A stretch of 64,000 nucleotides of DNA from Mycolicibacter terrae (GTDB lineage: Bacteria; Actinomycetota; Actinomycetes; Mycobacteriales; Mycobacteriaceae). The notes under the pieces were generated by a model that was given only the letters and a program-made list of their open reading frames with translations, ran no database searches and was not told the DNA's origin. The position numbers were made by a program, and so were the translations under genes. Below, one piece after another: positions 9,775 through 17,175 of the stretch (position 1 is the first letter of the stretch; each line of letters starts with the position of its first letter). The stretch covers positions 3,286,001-3,350,000 of the forward strand of contig NZ_AP022564.1 in the NCBI RefSeq assembly GCF_010727125.1, in the 5' to 3' direction.

Positions 9775-10869
9775 CTATTGACCCGACGCCCGCGGCAGGT
9801 CCCCACCCCAGGCGTACCCGCGCGCGGTCGCCGCGTACTCCAGGTGCTCGAAGACCGGGTCCTCATCGTCGATCTCCAGCACCGCGACGCCGGGGCGACG
9901 CAGCCGCGACGGCACCACCTCGAACGCCTCGGCACCGACATTCTCCCGGCGGGCACGCGGCCGGTCGGCCCGCCGCGCTCGCCGCGCCCGCACCTGCTGC
10001 TCGATGCGGGTCTGCCGCCGCAGGTAGGCCAGATAGAGCACCGTCGCGCCGGCCGCCCCGCCGCAGATCCACCACGCGGTCGGCGCCACGGTGAACGCGG
10101 TGAGCGCCGAGAACACCAGCACCACCGCCAGCGACATCAGCACCCGCTTGCGGAACTCGTATTTGCGGGCGCTGACGGCGGCGGCCGTCTGGGTGTCGTA
10201 GCGCCGCGGACGCGCCGCCGCCGGCGCCGGCGAGTCGGCTTCGGCCTCCAAACCTGAACTGTCCTCGACGTATTCGTACTCGTAGCCGTCGGATTCGGCT
10301 TCCGGTTCGGACTCGGCTTCGGCTTCGGCTTCGGCCTGCGCCTGAGCTTCGGCTTCGGCCTGCGCCTGAGCCTCGGCTTCGGCCTGCGCCTGAGCCTCGG
10401 CTTCGGCTTGCGCCTGGGCTTCGGCCTGCGCCTGAGCGCGGGCCTGAGCTTCGGCCTCGGCAGCCAAACCCGCCTCCGACAGCGGTAACACGTCGGAATC
10501 GTCGGCGACGACTTCGACGTCCAGGACGTCGAGGTAGTCGAGTTCGCCCTGTTCGCCGGCGGTGGCGGCGAACACCCGCGAGCCACCCCCGGCCGGTTCG
10601 GCGGGCTCGTCTTCGTCGATGTCCTCGACGTCGTCGAGGTCGGTGTCGGCGGCGCTGCGCTGCCAGTCGGGGTCGCTGCGATGACCGGCGGCCGGGCCGC
10701 CGCGCTTGAGCAGCCGGGCGCTGGCCCCGCTGGTCAGCACACGGGTCGCCAGCGCCACGTCACTGGTGCGACGCACCGCGTCGCGCTTGCTGACCAGCAT
10801 CGGCACCAGTACGAACAGCCAGAGGACGACCAGTGAGATCCAGAGCAATGATTGCGGGATGCTGGGCAT
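9775..10869 (-). CDS. glpR: GlpR/SepX-like divisome membrane protein with expanded Ala-Glu-Gln repeat
   Basis: 364 residues. One membrane helix near the N-terminus (8-25) is followed by a cytoplasmic acidic stretch (66-130), a low-complexity A/E/Q repeat (136-193), then two more helices (242-262, 265-283) and a basic, then conserved C-terminal tail (EIDDEDPVFEHLEYAA). This matches Rv0996, known as GlpR in corynebacteria and SepX in Streptomyces, the membrane receptor that recruits the gephyrin-like Glp to the divisome. The rimJ-glp-galU genes lie directly upstream, as in other actinobacteria. The repeat is encoded by 24-bp DNA units (10291-10464) and is the unusual part. Confidence 0.85.
   Translation of the reverse strand: MPSIPQSLLWISLVVLWLFVLVPMLVSKRDAVRRTSDVALATRVLTSGASARLLKRGGPAAGHRSDPDWQRSAADTDLDDVEDIDEDEPAEPAGGGSRVFAATAGEQGELDYLDVLDVEVVADDSDVLPLSEAGLAAEAEAQARAQAQAEAQAQAEAEAQAQAEAEAQAQAEAEAQAQAEAEAEAESEPEAESDGYEYEYVEDSSGLEAEADSPAPAAARPRRYDTQTAAAVSARKYEFRKRVLMSLAVVLVFSALTAFTVAPTAWWICGGAAGATVLYLAYLRRQTRIEQQVRARRARRADRPRARRENVGAEAFEVVPSRLRRPGVAVLEIDDEDPVFEHLEYAATARGYAWGGDLPRASGQ
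10291..10464. repeat. In-frame 24-bp repeats in glpR/sepX (AEAEAQAQ units)
   Basis: Residues 136-193 of the GlpR/SepX protein are made almost only of Ala, Glu and Gln, ending in a Glu/Ser tail. The core is three consecutive octapeptides of the AEAEAQAQ type plus degenerate flanks. At DNA level the unit is 24 bp and nearly identical between copies, which suggests slippage-prone variation in length that keeps the frame. Confidence 0.85.
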
Positions 10870-10939
10870 GGTGGCCTGCTCCTTTCCCAGCCAAGGCTAG
10901 GTCTTCTGACCCACACGACCTCGGTTGGCGCGCCGAGCC

Positions 10940-10957
10940 AATTACACAGTTGTAATT
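10940..10957. promoter_or_regulatory. 18-bp AT-rich palindrome upstream of glpR/sepX
   Basis: AATTACACAGTTGTAATT has perfect 7-bp arms and a 4-bp spacer. It stands out in a GC-rich region and lies about 70 bp upstream of the glpR/sepX start, downstream of the rimJ stop. It is placed as an operator would be, but I do not recognise the regulator. Confidence 0.4.
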
Positions 10958-11015
10958 TACTCGCTGACCTCGATAGTCACAACTATCACACGGGCAACAC
11001 GGCGGCCTATCTCGG

Positions 11016-11678
11016 TCAGGCCCATGCGGCCCGACCCGACCGCACCAGTGCCGAGGTCACCGATCCGGCCGCCTCCTCGACCGTTATCGCCACCAGCAGG
11101 TGGTCCCGCCACGCGCCGTCGACGTCCAGATAGCGCCGCAGCAGACCCTCCTGACGAAAGCCGACCTTCGTCAACACGGCCCGGCTGGCCCCGTTCTCCG
11201 GCCGGACGGTGGCCTCCACCCGGTGCAGTCCCACCGGCCCGAAACAGTGGTCGAGACCGAGCGCCACCGCGCCGGTCGCCACGCCCCCGCCCGCCGCCGA
11301 ACTGGACACCCAGTAGCCGATCCAGGCCGACCTCAGCGCACCGTGGGCGATGTTGCCGACCGTGAGCTGGCCGCAGAATCGGCCGTCGAGCTCGATCACG
11401 AACGGCAGCATCCGCCCGTACCGGGCCTCCGTGCGCAGGCTCGAGCACACCGGCGGCCAGGCGGCCGAACTGTGCCGGGTAATCCAGTCCGCTTCGACGC
11501 TGGGCTCCCAGGGTTCCAGGTGGGCCCGGTCGGCCAACCGGATCCGGCTCCAGGCCACGCCGTCGCGCATCCGCACCGGCCGCAGCCGCAGCACCCCGGC
11601 GGCGACCCGCAGCGGCCCGAGCACCGTGGGCCATCCGGGGTGCTGGACGGCCTTGAAGGGCCACAGGTTGACCAGCAT
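11016..11678 (-). CDS. rimJ: RimJ/RimL-type GNAT acetyltransferase
   Basis: 220 residues with the GNAT fold: LRPVRMRDGVAWSRIRL at the start of the domain, EPWEP, a core GYWVSSSAAGGGVATGAVAL acetyl-CoA region, and the RimJ signature HRVEATVRPENGASRAVLTKVGFRQEGLLRRY. It would acetylate N-termini or other amines. ATG 11678 is ten bases after the glp stop, so the two are cotranscribed. Position between Glp and GlpR/SepX is conserved across actinobacteria, but a role in division is not established. Confidence 0.9.
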   Translation of the reverse strand: MLVNLWPFKAVQHPGWPTVLGPLRVAAGVLRLRPVRMRDGVAWSRIRLADRAHLEPWEPSVEADWITRHSSAAWPPVCSSLRTEARYGRMLPFVIELDGRFCGQLTVGNIAHGALRSAWIGYWVSSSAAGGGVATGAVALGLDHCFGPVGLHRVEATVRPENGASRAVLTKVGFRQEGLLRRYLDVDGAWRDHLLVAITVEEAAGSVTSALVRSGRAAWA

Positions 11679-11688
11679 GTCCTCGGAC

Positions 11689-12957
11689 TCAGCCCCGTTG
11701 CGCCAGAAAAGCGACGTCCACCAGCTCGCCGGCGGCGATCTGCTCGACCTCCTCGGGGACCACCACCAGGCAGTTCGCCTCAGCCAGGGTCGCCAGCAGG
11801 TGCGACGAGGTGCCCCCGGTCGCCCCGAGCACCTGCACCAGGTACTCGTCGGTTCCCTCATCACGCATCAGCTGGCCCCGCAGATAGCCCTTGCGCCCGG
11901 GCATCGAACTGATCGGCCCGAGCGTTCGGGCCCGCACCATCCGGCGCATCGGCTCGCGCTTGCCCAGCGACAACCGGATCAGCGGACGGATCATCACCTC
12001 GAACACCACCAGCGCACTGACCGGGCTGGTCGGCAACAGGAATGTCGGAACCCCTTCCGGCCCGAGCTGGCCGAAACCCTGCACCGAACCGGGGTGCATC
12101 GCGATCCGGGCGACTTCCATCTCGCCGAGGTCCGACAGCGCCGCACGCACCTCCTCGGCCGCCGCACCGCCCACCCCTCCGGCGATCACCACCACCTCGG
12201 CGCGGTTGAGCTGTCCCTCGACCACCTCGCGCAGCTTCTTGGGTTCGCTGCTGACGATGCCGACCCGGTTCACCTCGGCCCCCGCATCACGGCCTGCGGC
12301 GGCCAGCGCGTAGGAGTCCACGTCGTAGACCTGCCCGTTGCCGGGGGTGCGGGTGACGTCGACCAATTCGCCGCCCACCGCCATGACCGACAACCGGGGC
12401 CGCGGATGGACCAGGACCCGGTCCCGGCCGACCGCGGCCAGCAGACCCACCTGGGCGGCGCCGACGACAGTGCCGGCGCGGACGGCGACATCGCCGGGCT
12501 GCACGTCGTCGCCGACGCGGCGCACGTAGTCGCCCGGGCGCACCCCGCGCAGCACCCGGACCCGCGAATTGCCGCCGTCGGTCCAGCGCAGCGGAAGCAC
12601 CGCGTCGGCCAGGGTGGGCATCGGAGCCCCGGTCTGGATCCGGGTCGCCAGTTTGGGTTGCAGCCGGGTGGGCGTGCGCGCCCCGGCTTCGATGGTGCCC
12701 AACACCGGAAGGGTCACCGCGGCAGCATCGCGCTCGGCCGCATCGGAGCTGTCACCGATCGCATCGGCACCCAGGACGTCGACGCTGCGCACCGCGTAAC
12801 CGTCGATGGCCGCCTGATCGAAGGCGGGCATCGGCCGCTCGGCGATCACCTCTTCGGCACACATCAGGCCCTGCGCCTCGGCGATCGCCACCCGGACCGG
12901 ACGCGGCGCCACCGCGGCAGCCGAAACCCGAGCCTGCTGCTCCTCAACCGAACGCAC
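11689..12957 (-). CDS. moeA1: MoeA/gephyrin-like protein (Glp-type)
   Basis: 422 residues with the MoeA domain order. MPAFDQAAIDGYAVR carries the conserved aspartates of MoeA, but the nucleotide/molybdopterin loop that normally reads GGVSVG is GGVGGAA, and the usual LPGNPVS loop is LPTSPVSALV. The same changes occur, as far as I remember, in Rv0994. In Corynebacterium the orthologue Glp acts with FtsZ and GlpR in division rather than in molybdenum cofactor synthesis. Its place two genes from the GlpR/SepX gene supports that role here. The GTG start at 12957 follows galU by 57 bp. Annotating it only as a molybdotransferase would be incomplete. Confidence 0.88.
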   Translation of the reverse strand: MRSVEEQQARVSAAAVAPRPVRVAIAEAQGLMCAEEVIAERPMPAFDQAAIDGYAVRSVDVLGADAIGDSSDAAERDAAAVTLPVLGTIEAGARTPTRLQPKLATRIQTGAPMPTLADAVLPLRWTDGGNSRVRVLRGVRPGDYVRRVGDDVQPGDVAVRAGTVVGAAQVGLLAAVGRDRVLVHPRPRLSVMAVGGELVDVTRTPGNGQVYDVDSYALAAAGRDAGAEVNRVGIVSSEPKKLREVVEGQLNRAEVVVIAGGVGGAAAEEVRAALSDLGEMEVARIAMHPGSVQGFGQLGPEGVPTFLLPTSPVSALVVFEVMIRPLIRLSLGKREPMRRMVRARTLGPISSMPGRKGYLRGQLMRDEGTDEYLVQVLGATGGTSSHLLATLAEANCLVVVPEEVEQIAAGELVDVAFLAQRG

Positions 12958-13014
12958 GGTGCGCCTTTCTCAAAGCCTCGCTCCGATTCCGGGCCGGCTC
13001 GAACTGACTTTGCC

Positions 13015-13926
13015 TCAGGTCTCCGCCAAGCCCAGCCGCGCCACCAGCCACCGGCGCAGGTCCTGACCGTAGTCATCACGATCCAAGGCAAAGTCAACCG
13101 CAGCTTTGAGGTAGCCGCCCGGATTTCCCAGGTCGTGTCGCGATCCGCGGTGCACGACCACGTGAACCGGGTGGCCCTCGGCGATCATCAGCGCGATGGC
13201 GTCGGTGAGCTGCACCTCGCCGCCGGCGCCGCGGTCGATCCGCCGCAACGCGTCGAACACGGCCCGGTCCAGCACATAGCGGCCCGCGGCGGCGTACATC
13301 GACGGCGCGTCGGCGGCCTTGGGCTTCTCGACCATCCCCTTGACCCGCAGCACGTCGGGGTTGTCACCACCGGGGACGGGCTCGACGTCGAAAACGCCGT
13401 AGGCGCTGACCTCTTCGGGGCTGACCTCGATCGCGCACAGCACGGTGCCGCCCCACCTGGCCCGCACCGCCGACATCGTCTCCAACACCCCGGTGGGCAA
13501 CACCAGGTCGTCGGGAAGCAGCACGGCGACGGCGTCTTCGTCGGCGGACAGGGTGGGTTCCACGCAACTGATGGCGTGGCCCAGCCCCAACGGCTCGGCC
13601 TGCACCACCGACTCCACCTTGATCAACTGCGGGGCCCGGCGCACCTTTGCCAGCATGGCCTTCTTGCCACGTGCCTCCAGCGTGCCTTCCAGCACCAGGT
13701 CTTCGACGAAGTGCGCGACAACGCCGTCCTTGCCCTCGGAGGTGATGATCACCAGCCGCTCGGCCCCGGCCTCGGCCGCCTCGGCGGCGACCAGCTCGAT
13801 GCCGGGGGTGTCGACGACGGGCAGCAACTCCTTGGGCACCGTCTTGGTCGCCGGTAGAAACCGGGTACCCAGACCGGCCGCGGGCACAATGGCAGTACGC
13901 GGAATCGGAACCTTCGGCGTGGGCAT
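13015..13926 (-). CDS. galU: UTP-glucose-1-phosphate uridylyltransferase
   Basis: 303 residues, normal GalU length. The nucleotidyl-transferase signature AIVPAAGLGTRFLPATKTVPKE is at the N-terminus, followed by QAEPLGLGHAI, LLPDDLVL, and VEKPK. It makes UDP-glucose for trehalose, glycogen and cell-envelope sugars. It lies upstream of glp-rimJ-glpR on the same strand and is divergent from the folate cyclo-ligase gene. Confidence 0.96.
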   Translation of the reverse strand: MPTPKVPIPRTAIVPAAGLGTRFLPATKTVPKELLPVVDTPGIELVAAEAAEAGAERLVIITSEGKDGVVAHFVEDLVLEGTLEARGKKAMLAKVRRAPQLIKVESVVQAEPLGLGHAISCVEPTLSADEDAVAVLLPDDLVLPTGVLETMSAVRARWGGTVLCAIEVSPEEVSAYGVFDVEPVPGGDNPDVLRVKGMVEKPKAADAPSMYAAAGRYVLDRAVFDALRRIDRGAGGEVQLTDAIALMIAEGHPVHVVVHRGSRHDLGNPGGYLKAAVDFALDRDDYGQDLRRWLVARLGLAET

Positions 13927-14003
13927 TGTTCACACGATAACCGCAATCAACTCCATCTCCTCCCCCTGGCGGTGGGCGAGCCGGTGCTGACAGGCTGAAC
14001 GGC

Positions 14004-14681
14004 GTGACCGACAACTCGGCGGTGGCCACCAAGTCCGCGATCCGCGCGCGAGTCCTCGAAGCCCGCCGTGCGGTTCCGCCTCACCTGCACGACGCCGAAG
14101 CCCGCGCGCTGGCCGGCCACCTGGAACAGCTGGCGGGCAGCGCCCGCACGGTCTGCGCCTACCTGCCGGTGGGCGATGAGCCCGGTTCGGCCGCCATGCT
14201 CGACGGCCTGACCCGGCGCGGGATCCGGGTGCTGCTGCCGGTGGTGCGCACCGGGGACGACGGCACGCCCCTGGCGCTGCTGTGGGGCGACTATCGGCCC
14301 GACACCCTGGTTTCCGCCCGGTTCGGGCTGCTCGAACCGGCGCAGCCGTGGCTGCCCGCGGAGACGCTGGCGGAGGCGGATCTGGTCCTGGTCCCGGCAC
14401 TGGCCCTCGACCGCCGGGGCGTGCGACTGGGCCGCGGTGCGGGCTTCTACGACCGCTCCCTGCTGCTGCGCCGGCCGCGGACCCCGCTGGTGGCGGTCGT
14501 GCGCGACGAGGAACTGCTCCCCGACCGCCTGGAACTGCCCGCCGAACCGCACGACGTGCCGATGACCCACGCCCTGACCCCCGGACTCGGGCTGGTGCCC
14601 CTGGCCGGAAGCCCCGACGGCCCCGGAACGGCCCGCAATGGCCCGGAATGCTCAATGCCAAATAGCGGTTCTAGCACTTAG
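14004..14681 (+). CDS. 5-formyltetrahydrofolate cyclo-ligase
   Basis: 225 residues. Family motifs: KSAIRARVLEARRAVP at the N-terminus and DLVLVPALALDRRGVRLGRGAGFYDRSL, the ATP/folate-binding region (usually VPGLAFDxxGxRLGxGxGYYD). It converts 5-formyl-THF to 5,10-methenyl-THF. It is somewhat longer than the M. tuberculosis protein I remember (about 197 residues), because the C-terminus runs about 20 residues into the following regulatory region; its TAG lies inside the CIRCE element. Confidence 0.93.
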   Translation: MTDNSAVATKSAIRARVLEARRAVPPHLHDAEARALAGHLEQLAGSARTVCAYLPVGDEPGSAAMLDGLTRRGIRVLLPVVRTGDDGTPLALLWGDYRPDTLVSARFGLLEPAQPWLPAETLAEADLVLVPALALDRRGVRLGRGAGFYDRSLLLRRPRTPLVAVVRDEELLPDRLELPAEPHDVPMTHALTPGLGLVPLAGSPDGPGTARNGPECSMPNSGSST

Positions 14682-14697
14682 CACGGTAGAGTGCTAA
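14671..14697. promoter_or_regulatory. CIRCE element (HrcA operator) upstream of ruc
   Basis: CTAGCACTT - nine bases - GAGTGCTAA. The right arm matches the CIRCE consensus TTAGCACTC-N9-GAGTGCTAA exactly, the left arm matches at seven of nine, and the spacer is exactly nine. It precedes the ruc gene by about 30 bp. Repression by HrcA and heat induction of ruc follow from this. Confidence 0.85.
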
Positions 14698-14725
14698 CCC
14701 GATCGTTCGATTCACGGAGGTTCGC

Positions 14726-15085
14726 GTGCCCACCTATAGCTACGCCTGCACCGAGTGCAGCAACCGCTTCGATGTGGTCCAGGCCTTTACCGACGACGCG
14801 TTGACCACCTGCGAGGAGTGCAACGGTCGCCTCCGCAAGATCTTCGGCAAGGTCGGCGTCGTGTTCAAGGGCAGCGGTTTCTACCGCACCGACAGCCGGG
14901 ATGCGGGCAAGACCTCGACGAACGGCGGCGGCTCCGCCAAGTCCACGGCATCGGATTCGGGGTCCGGCGGTTCCGGCGATGGTGGCACCAAGTCGGCCGA
15001 CAAGTCCTCGGCGGACAGCGGCACCAAGTCCGCCGACAAGCCCAAGACCGGCGCGGCATCCACGCCTGCTGCCGCCTCGGCTTAA
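14726..15085 (+). CDS. ruc: FmdB-type zinc-ribbon redox chaperone Ruc
   Basis: 119 residues. Zinc ribbon with C8-x-x-C11 and C29-x-x-C32, then a long disordered tail rich in Ser, Gly, Lys and Asp with two TKSADK repeats. It matches Rv0991c (Ruc), a redox-regulated chaperone that becomes active when the cysteines are oxidised and cooperates with Hsp70. GTG 14726 follows a GGAGG ribosome site by five bases. The CIRCE element upstream agrees with heat-shock control. The tail length usually varies between species. Confidence 0.9.
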   Translation: MPTYSYACTECSNRFDVVQAFTDDALTTCEECNGRLRKIFGKVGVVFKGSGFYRTDSRDAGKTSTNGGGSAKSTASDSGSGGSGDGGTKSADKSSADSGTKSADKPKTGAASTPAAASA

Positions 15086-15151
15086 CGCGTTATCCACAGG
15101 TCGGCACCCGGGCCGGCCATCCCGGGCGGGCCGGCCGTTTAGCGTGACGGC

Positions 15152-15796
15152 ATGGGCGAGTCGCTCAACCCGACATTGATCTCGCGTGTCTCGCAGGCGC
15201 TGCGTCCGGACTGGATGCGCACGGTACGCGCACGGCGGGTTGCCGCCGGCGCCCTCGTGGTGTTGGCCGGCCTCGCAGCGATCCGCCCCGATCCGCACGG
15301 CGAACGGGTCGAGGTGGTGGTGACCAGTCGCGACCTGCCCCCCGGCGCGGCGTTGACCGCCGATGACGTTTCGCTTGAAAGTCGTCCCGCGCGAACGGTT
15401 CCCGACGGTGTCGCCACCGACCTGTCGTCGGTGTTGCACACCACGTTGGCCGGACCGGCGCGCCGCGGCGAGGTACTCACCGATGTCCGTCTACTGGGCA
15501 GCCGGCTCACCGAAGCGGCCGCCGGTCCGGACGCCCGCATCGTGGGCGTGCACCCGGCCGACGCCGCACTGGTCGACCTGGTGCGCCCCGGTGACGTCGT
15601 CGACGTCGTGACGGCCGACGACGCAGCCGACCCACCGGGCGCACCCAGGGTGGTGGCGTCCGGTGGGATCGTGGTGCTGGTGTCGGACAAGCAGAATCAC
15701 GACGATCGGGTGGTGCTGGTGGCGTTGCCGGCGACCGCCGCTGTGGCGGTGGCCGGTGCCACATTGGCTCAGTCGGTGACGCTCACGCTGCGCTGA
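15152..15796 (+). CDS. SAF-domain membrane-anchored protein (CpaB/RcpC-like)
   Basis: 214 residues: a basic N-terminus, one membrane helix (about 30-46, VAAGALVVLAGLAAI), then an SAF domain (VVVTSRDLPPGAALTADDVSLESRP and GEVLTDVRLL) and a C-terminal beta-rich part with VDLVRPGDVVDVV. CpaB/RcpC proteins of Flp pilus machines share this layout, but no other pilus genes are nearby, so its job is unknown. TAGCGT (15140-15145) lies six bases before ATG 15152, suggesting a leaderless mRNA. It converges on the MscL gene four bases away. Confidence 0.75.
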   Translation: MGESLNPTLISRVSQALRPDWMRTVRARRVAAGALVVLAGLAAIRPDPHGERVEVVVTSRDLPPGAALTADDVSLESRPARTVPDGVATDLSSVLHTTLAGPARRGEVLTDVRLLGSRLTEAAAGPDARIVGVHPADAALVDLVRPGDVVDVVTADDAADPPGAPRVVASGGIVVLVSDKQNHDDRVVLVALPATAAVAVAGATLAQSVTLTLR

Positions 15797-15800
15797 ATCG

Positions 15801-16232
15801 TCACGCCGCGGCGGCCGGTTGCGAGCTGGCGCAGAACTTGCACTTGGTCGCTTCGGCGGCGATTTCGGACACGCATTCCGGGCAGGTCTTGGTGGGCGGC
15901 GCGTCGCCGAACACCGTCTTCCCGCGCCGCTTTTGAATGTGCTTGTAGGGCAACACGATAAACAAATAGACGGTCGCCATGAACACGATGAAGTAGACGA
16001 TCGCCGAGATGAACGCACCGAGGTCGATGAAGGTCGCCTCGTTGCCCTCCGCCCCCAGTTGGTAACCCAGCCCCAGTCCGGCGGTGTCCGGCTGGGCAGC
16101 CGAGACCAGCGGGTTGATAACGCTGTCGGTGAAGGCTTTGACCAGGTTGGAAAACGCCAGCGCCACCACCAGACCGATGGCGACGGTGATGACGTCGTCG
16201 CGCATCAGAAAATTCTTGAACCCTTTGAACAC
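15801..16232 (-). CDS. mscL: MscL-family mechanosensitive channel with C-terminal zinc ribbon
   Basis: 143 residues. The N-terminus MFKGFKNFLMRDDVITVAIG and helix TM1 (VVALAFSNLVKAFTDSVINPL) are MscL-like, with TM2 at about 70-94 (FISAIVYFIVFMATVYLFIVLPY). Unlike classic MscL, the cytoplasmic tail ends in a zinc-ribbon pair C117-x-x-C120 and C131-x-x-C134. Start GTG 16232 has AAGGGG in front. The channel would open under membrane tension to release solutes; the ribbon may set tail packing or metal response. It sits where I remember mscL in M. tuberculosis, but the sequence is divergent from that protein. Confidence 0.8.
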   Translation of the reverse strand: MFKGFKNFLMRDDVITVAIGLVVALAFSNLVKAFTDSVINPLVSAAQPDTAGLGLGYQLGAEGNEATFIDLGAFISAIVYFIVFMATVYLFIVLPYKHIQKRRGKTVFGDAPPTKTCPECVSEIAAEATKCKFCASSQPAAAA

Positions 16233-16338
16233 CGGTGCACCCCTTCCGCCCGGAACCACTGCGGACAGCCCTGCACTGCCCAAGCGAACCGTAATGGCCG
16301 CCGGCGCGTCGGCGCGGGTGATTGGGCGAAGTCGGATC

Positions 16339-16461
16339 TCAACCGTGATGTGGCGGGATGTTGTCCCGCAGCCACCGCTCCCGCTCCTCGATCTCCCGGG
16401 CGTCGTCCGGATCGCGCTCGTCGGAGGACTCCTGGTGTTCGCCGAGGCCGGGCGTGGACAC
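16339..16461 (-). CDS. 40-residue charged microprotein directly after moaB2
   Basis: GTG 16461 begins on the base after the moaB2 TAG stop. The 40 codons encode a very acidic and basic peptide (ERDPDDAREIEERERW then LRDNIPPHHG) with no cysteine and no membrane segment. The start position, the tight coupling and the well-formed C-terminal motif suggest a real gene, and I recall similar short ORFs in other mycobacteria. No function is known to me. It has no own ribosome site, so it would depend on translational coupling. Confidence 0.6.
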   Translation of the reverse strand: MSTPGLGEHQESSDERDPDDAREIEERERWLRDNIPPHHG

Positions 16462-16956
16462 CTAGATCTCCAGGCTGGACAGCTGGCCGATGATCGTCGC
16501 CGCCAGCGGGTTCAGCGTCGCCATCCCGTCGCGCACGGCGGCCCGGGAACCGGCCAGATTGACCACCAGGGTGCTGCCCGAGACCCCGGCCAGGCCCCGC
16601 GACAGTGCGGCGTCGGAAACCCCGGCGGCCAGGCCGGATGCCCGCAGCGCCTCGGAGATGCCGAGGATTTCGCGGTCCAGGATGTCGCGGGTGGCCTCCG
16701 GGGCGACGTCGCGCGGGGTGACCCCGGTGCCGCCGACCGACACGACCAGGTCGACTCCCCCGATCACCGCCGTGTTCAGCGCATTGCGGATCTCGACCTC
16801 GTCGGCGGCGACGGCGACCACACCGTCGACCATGAACCCGCCTTCGGCGAGCAGTTCGGTGACCAACGGACCGTTGTGGTCCTCATCGCCGTGCGCGGTG
16901 CGGTCGTCGACGACGACGACGAGCGCGCGGCCGGCGAGTTCTGAGGTCTGTTCCAT
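16462..16956 (-). CDS. moaB2: MoaB-type molybdopterin biosynthesis protein
   Basis: 164 residues of the MoaB/Mog family. Motifs: ALVVVVDDRTAHGDEDHNGP at the N-terminus and LVVSVGGTGVTPRDVAPEAT, the molybdopterin-binding GGTG loop with the catalytic aspartate. It adenylylates molybdopterin or acts in a related step. It is downstream of pepD in the mprA-mprB-pepD-moaB2 arrangement, separated from pepD by tandem repeats. Confidence 0.92.
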   Translation of the reverse strand: MEQTSELAGRALVVVVDDRTAHGDEDHNGPLVTELLAEGGFMVDGVVAVAADEVEIRNALNTAVIGGVDLVVSVGGTGVTPRDVAPEATRDILDREILGISEALRASGLAAGVSDAALSRGLAGVSGSTLVVNLAGSRAAVRDGMATLNPLAATIIGQLSSLEI

Positions 16957-16987
16957 GGGTGCAACCGTATATCGCGGAATCCACCGG

Positions 16988-17150
16988 CGGTTCAGCGAGG
17001 CTCGACGAAGGAGAGCCGAAGCTGGGACCGCCGCACCAGCCGAGCGGTTCAGCGAGGCTCGACGAAGGAGAGCCGAAGCTGGGACCGCCGCATCAGCCGA
17101 GCGGTTCAGCGAGGCTCGACGAAGGAGAGCCGAAGCTGGGGCCGCCGCAA
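16988..17150. repeat. Three tandem 57-bp repeats between pepD and moaB2
   Basis: Units start at 16988, 17045 and 17102 (period 57 bp; the third is cut at 49 bp). They share a core beginning GGTTCAGCGAGGCTCGACG and differ by only a few bases. A single copy of the same core lies at 21078-21120. The repeats are non-coding by my reading, although 57 is divisible by three and one frame stays open through them. Confidence 0.9.
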
Positions 17151-17175
17151 CGGACCGGCCGGCCCGCGAGTCAAG

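Noticed and set aside
11350-13857. 835-codon open frame on the plus strand
   Set aside because: It is antisense to rimJ, glp and galU, whose motifs are clear; the translation is Arg/His/Gly/Gln-rich as expected for an antisense frame in GC-rich DNA.
13927-14003. CRP-type site between galU and the cyclo-ligase gene
   Set aside because: Only one half (TGTGA) matches; the other half reads CCCAC, too weak to claim.
16988-17150. CRISPR-like array
   Set aside because: Units are directly adjacent with no variable spacers, and there are no cas genes.
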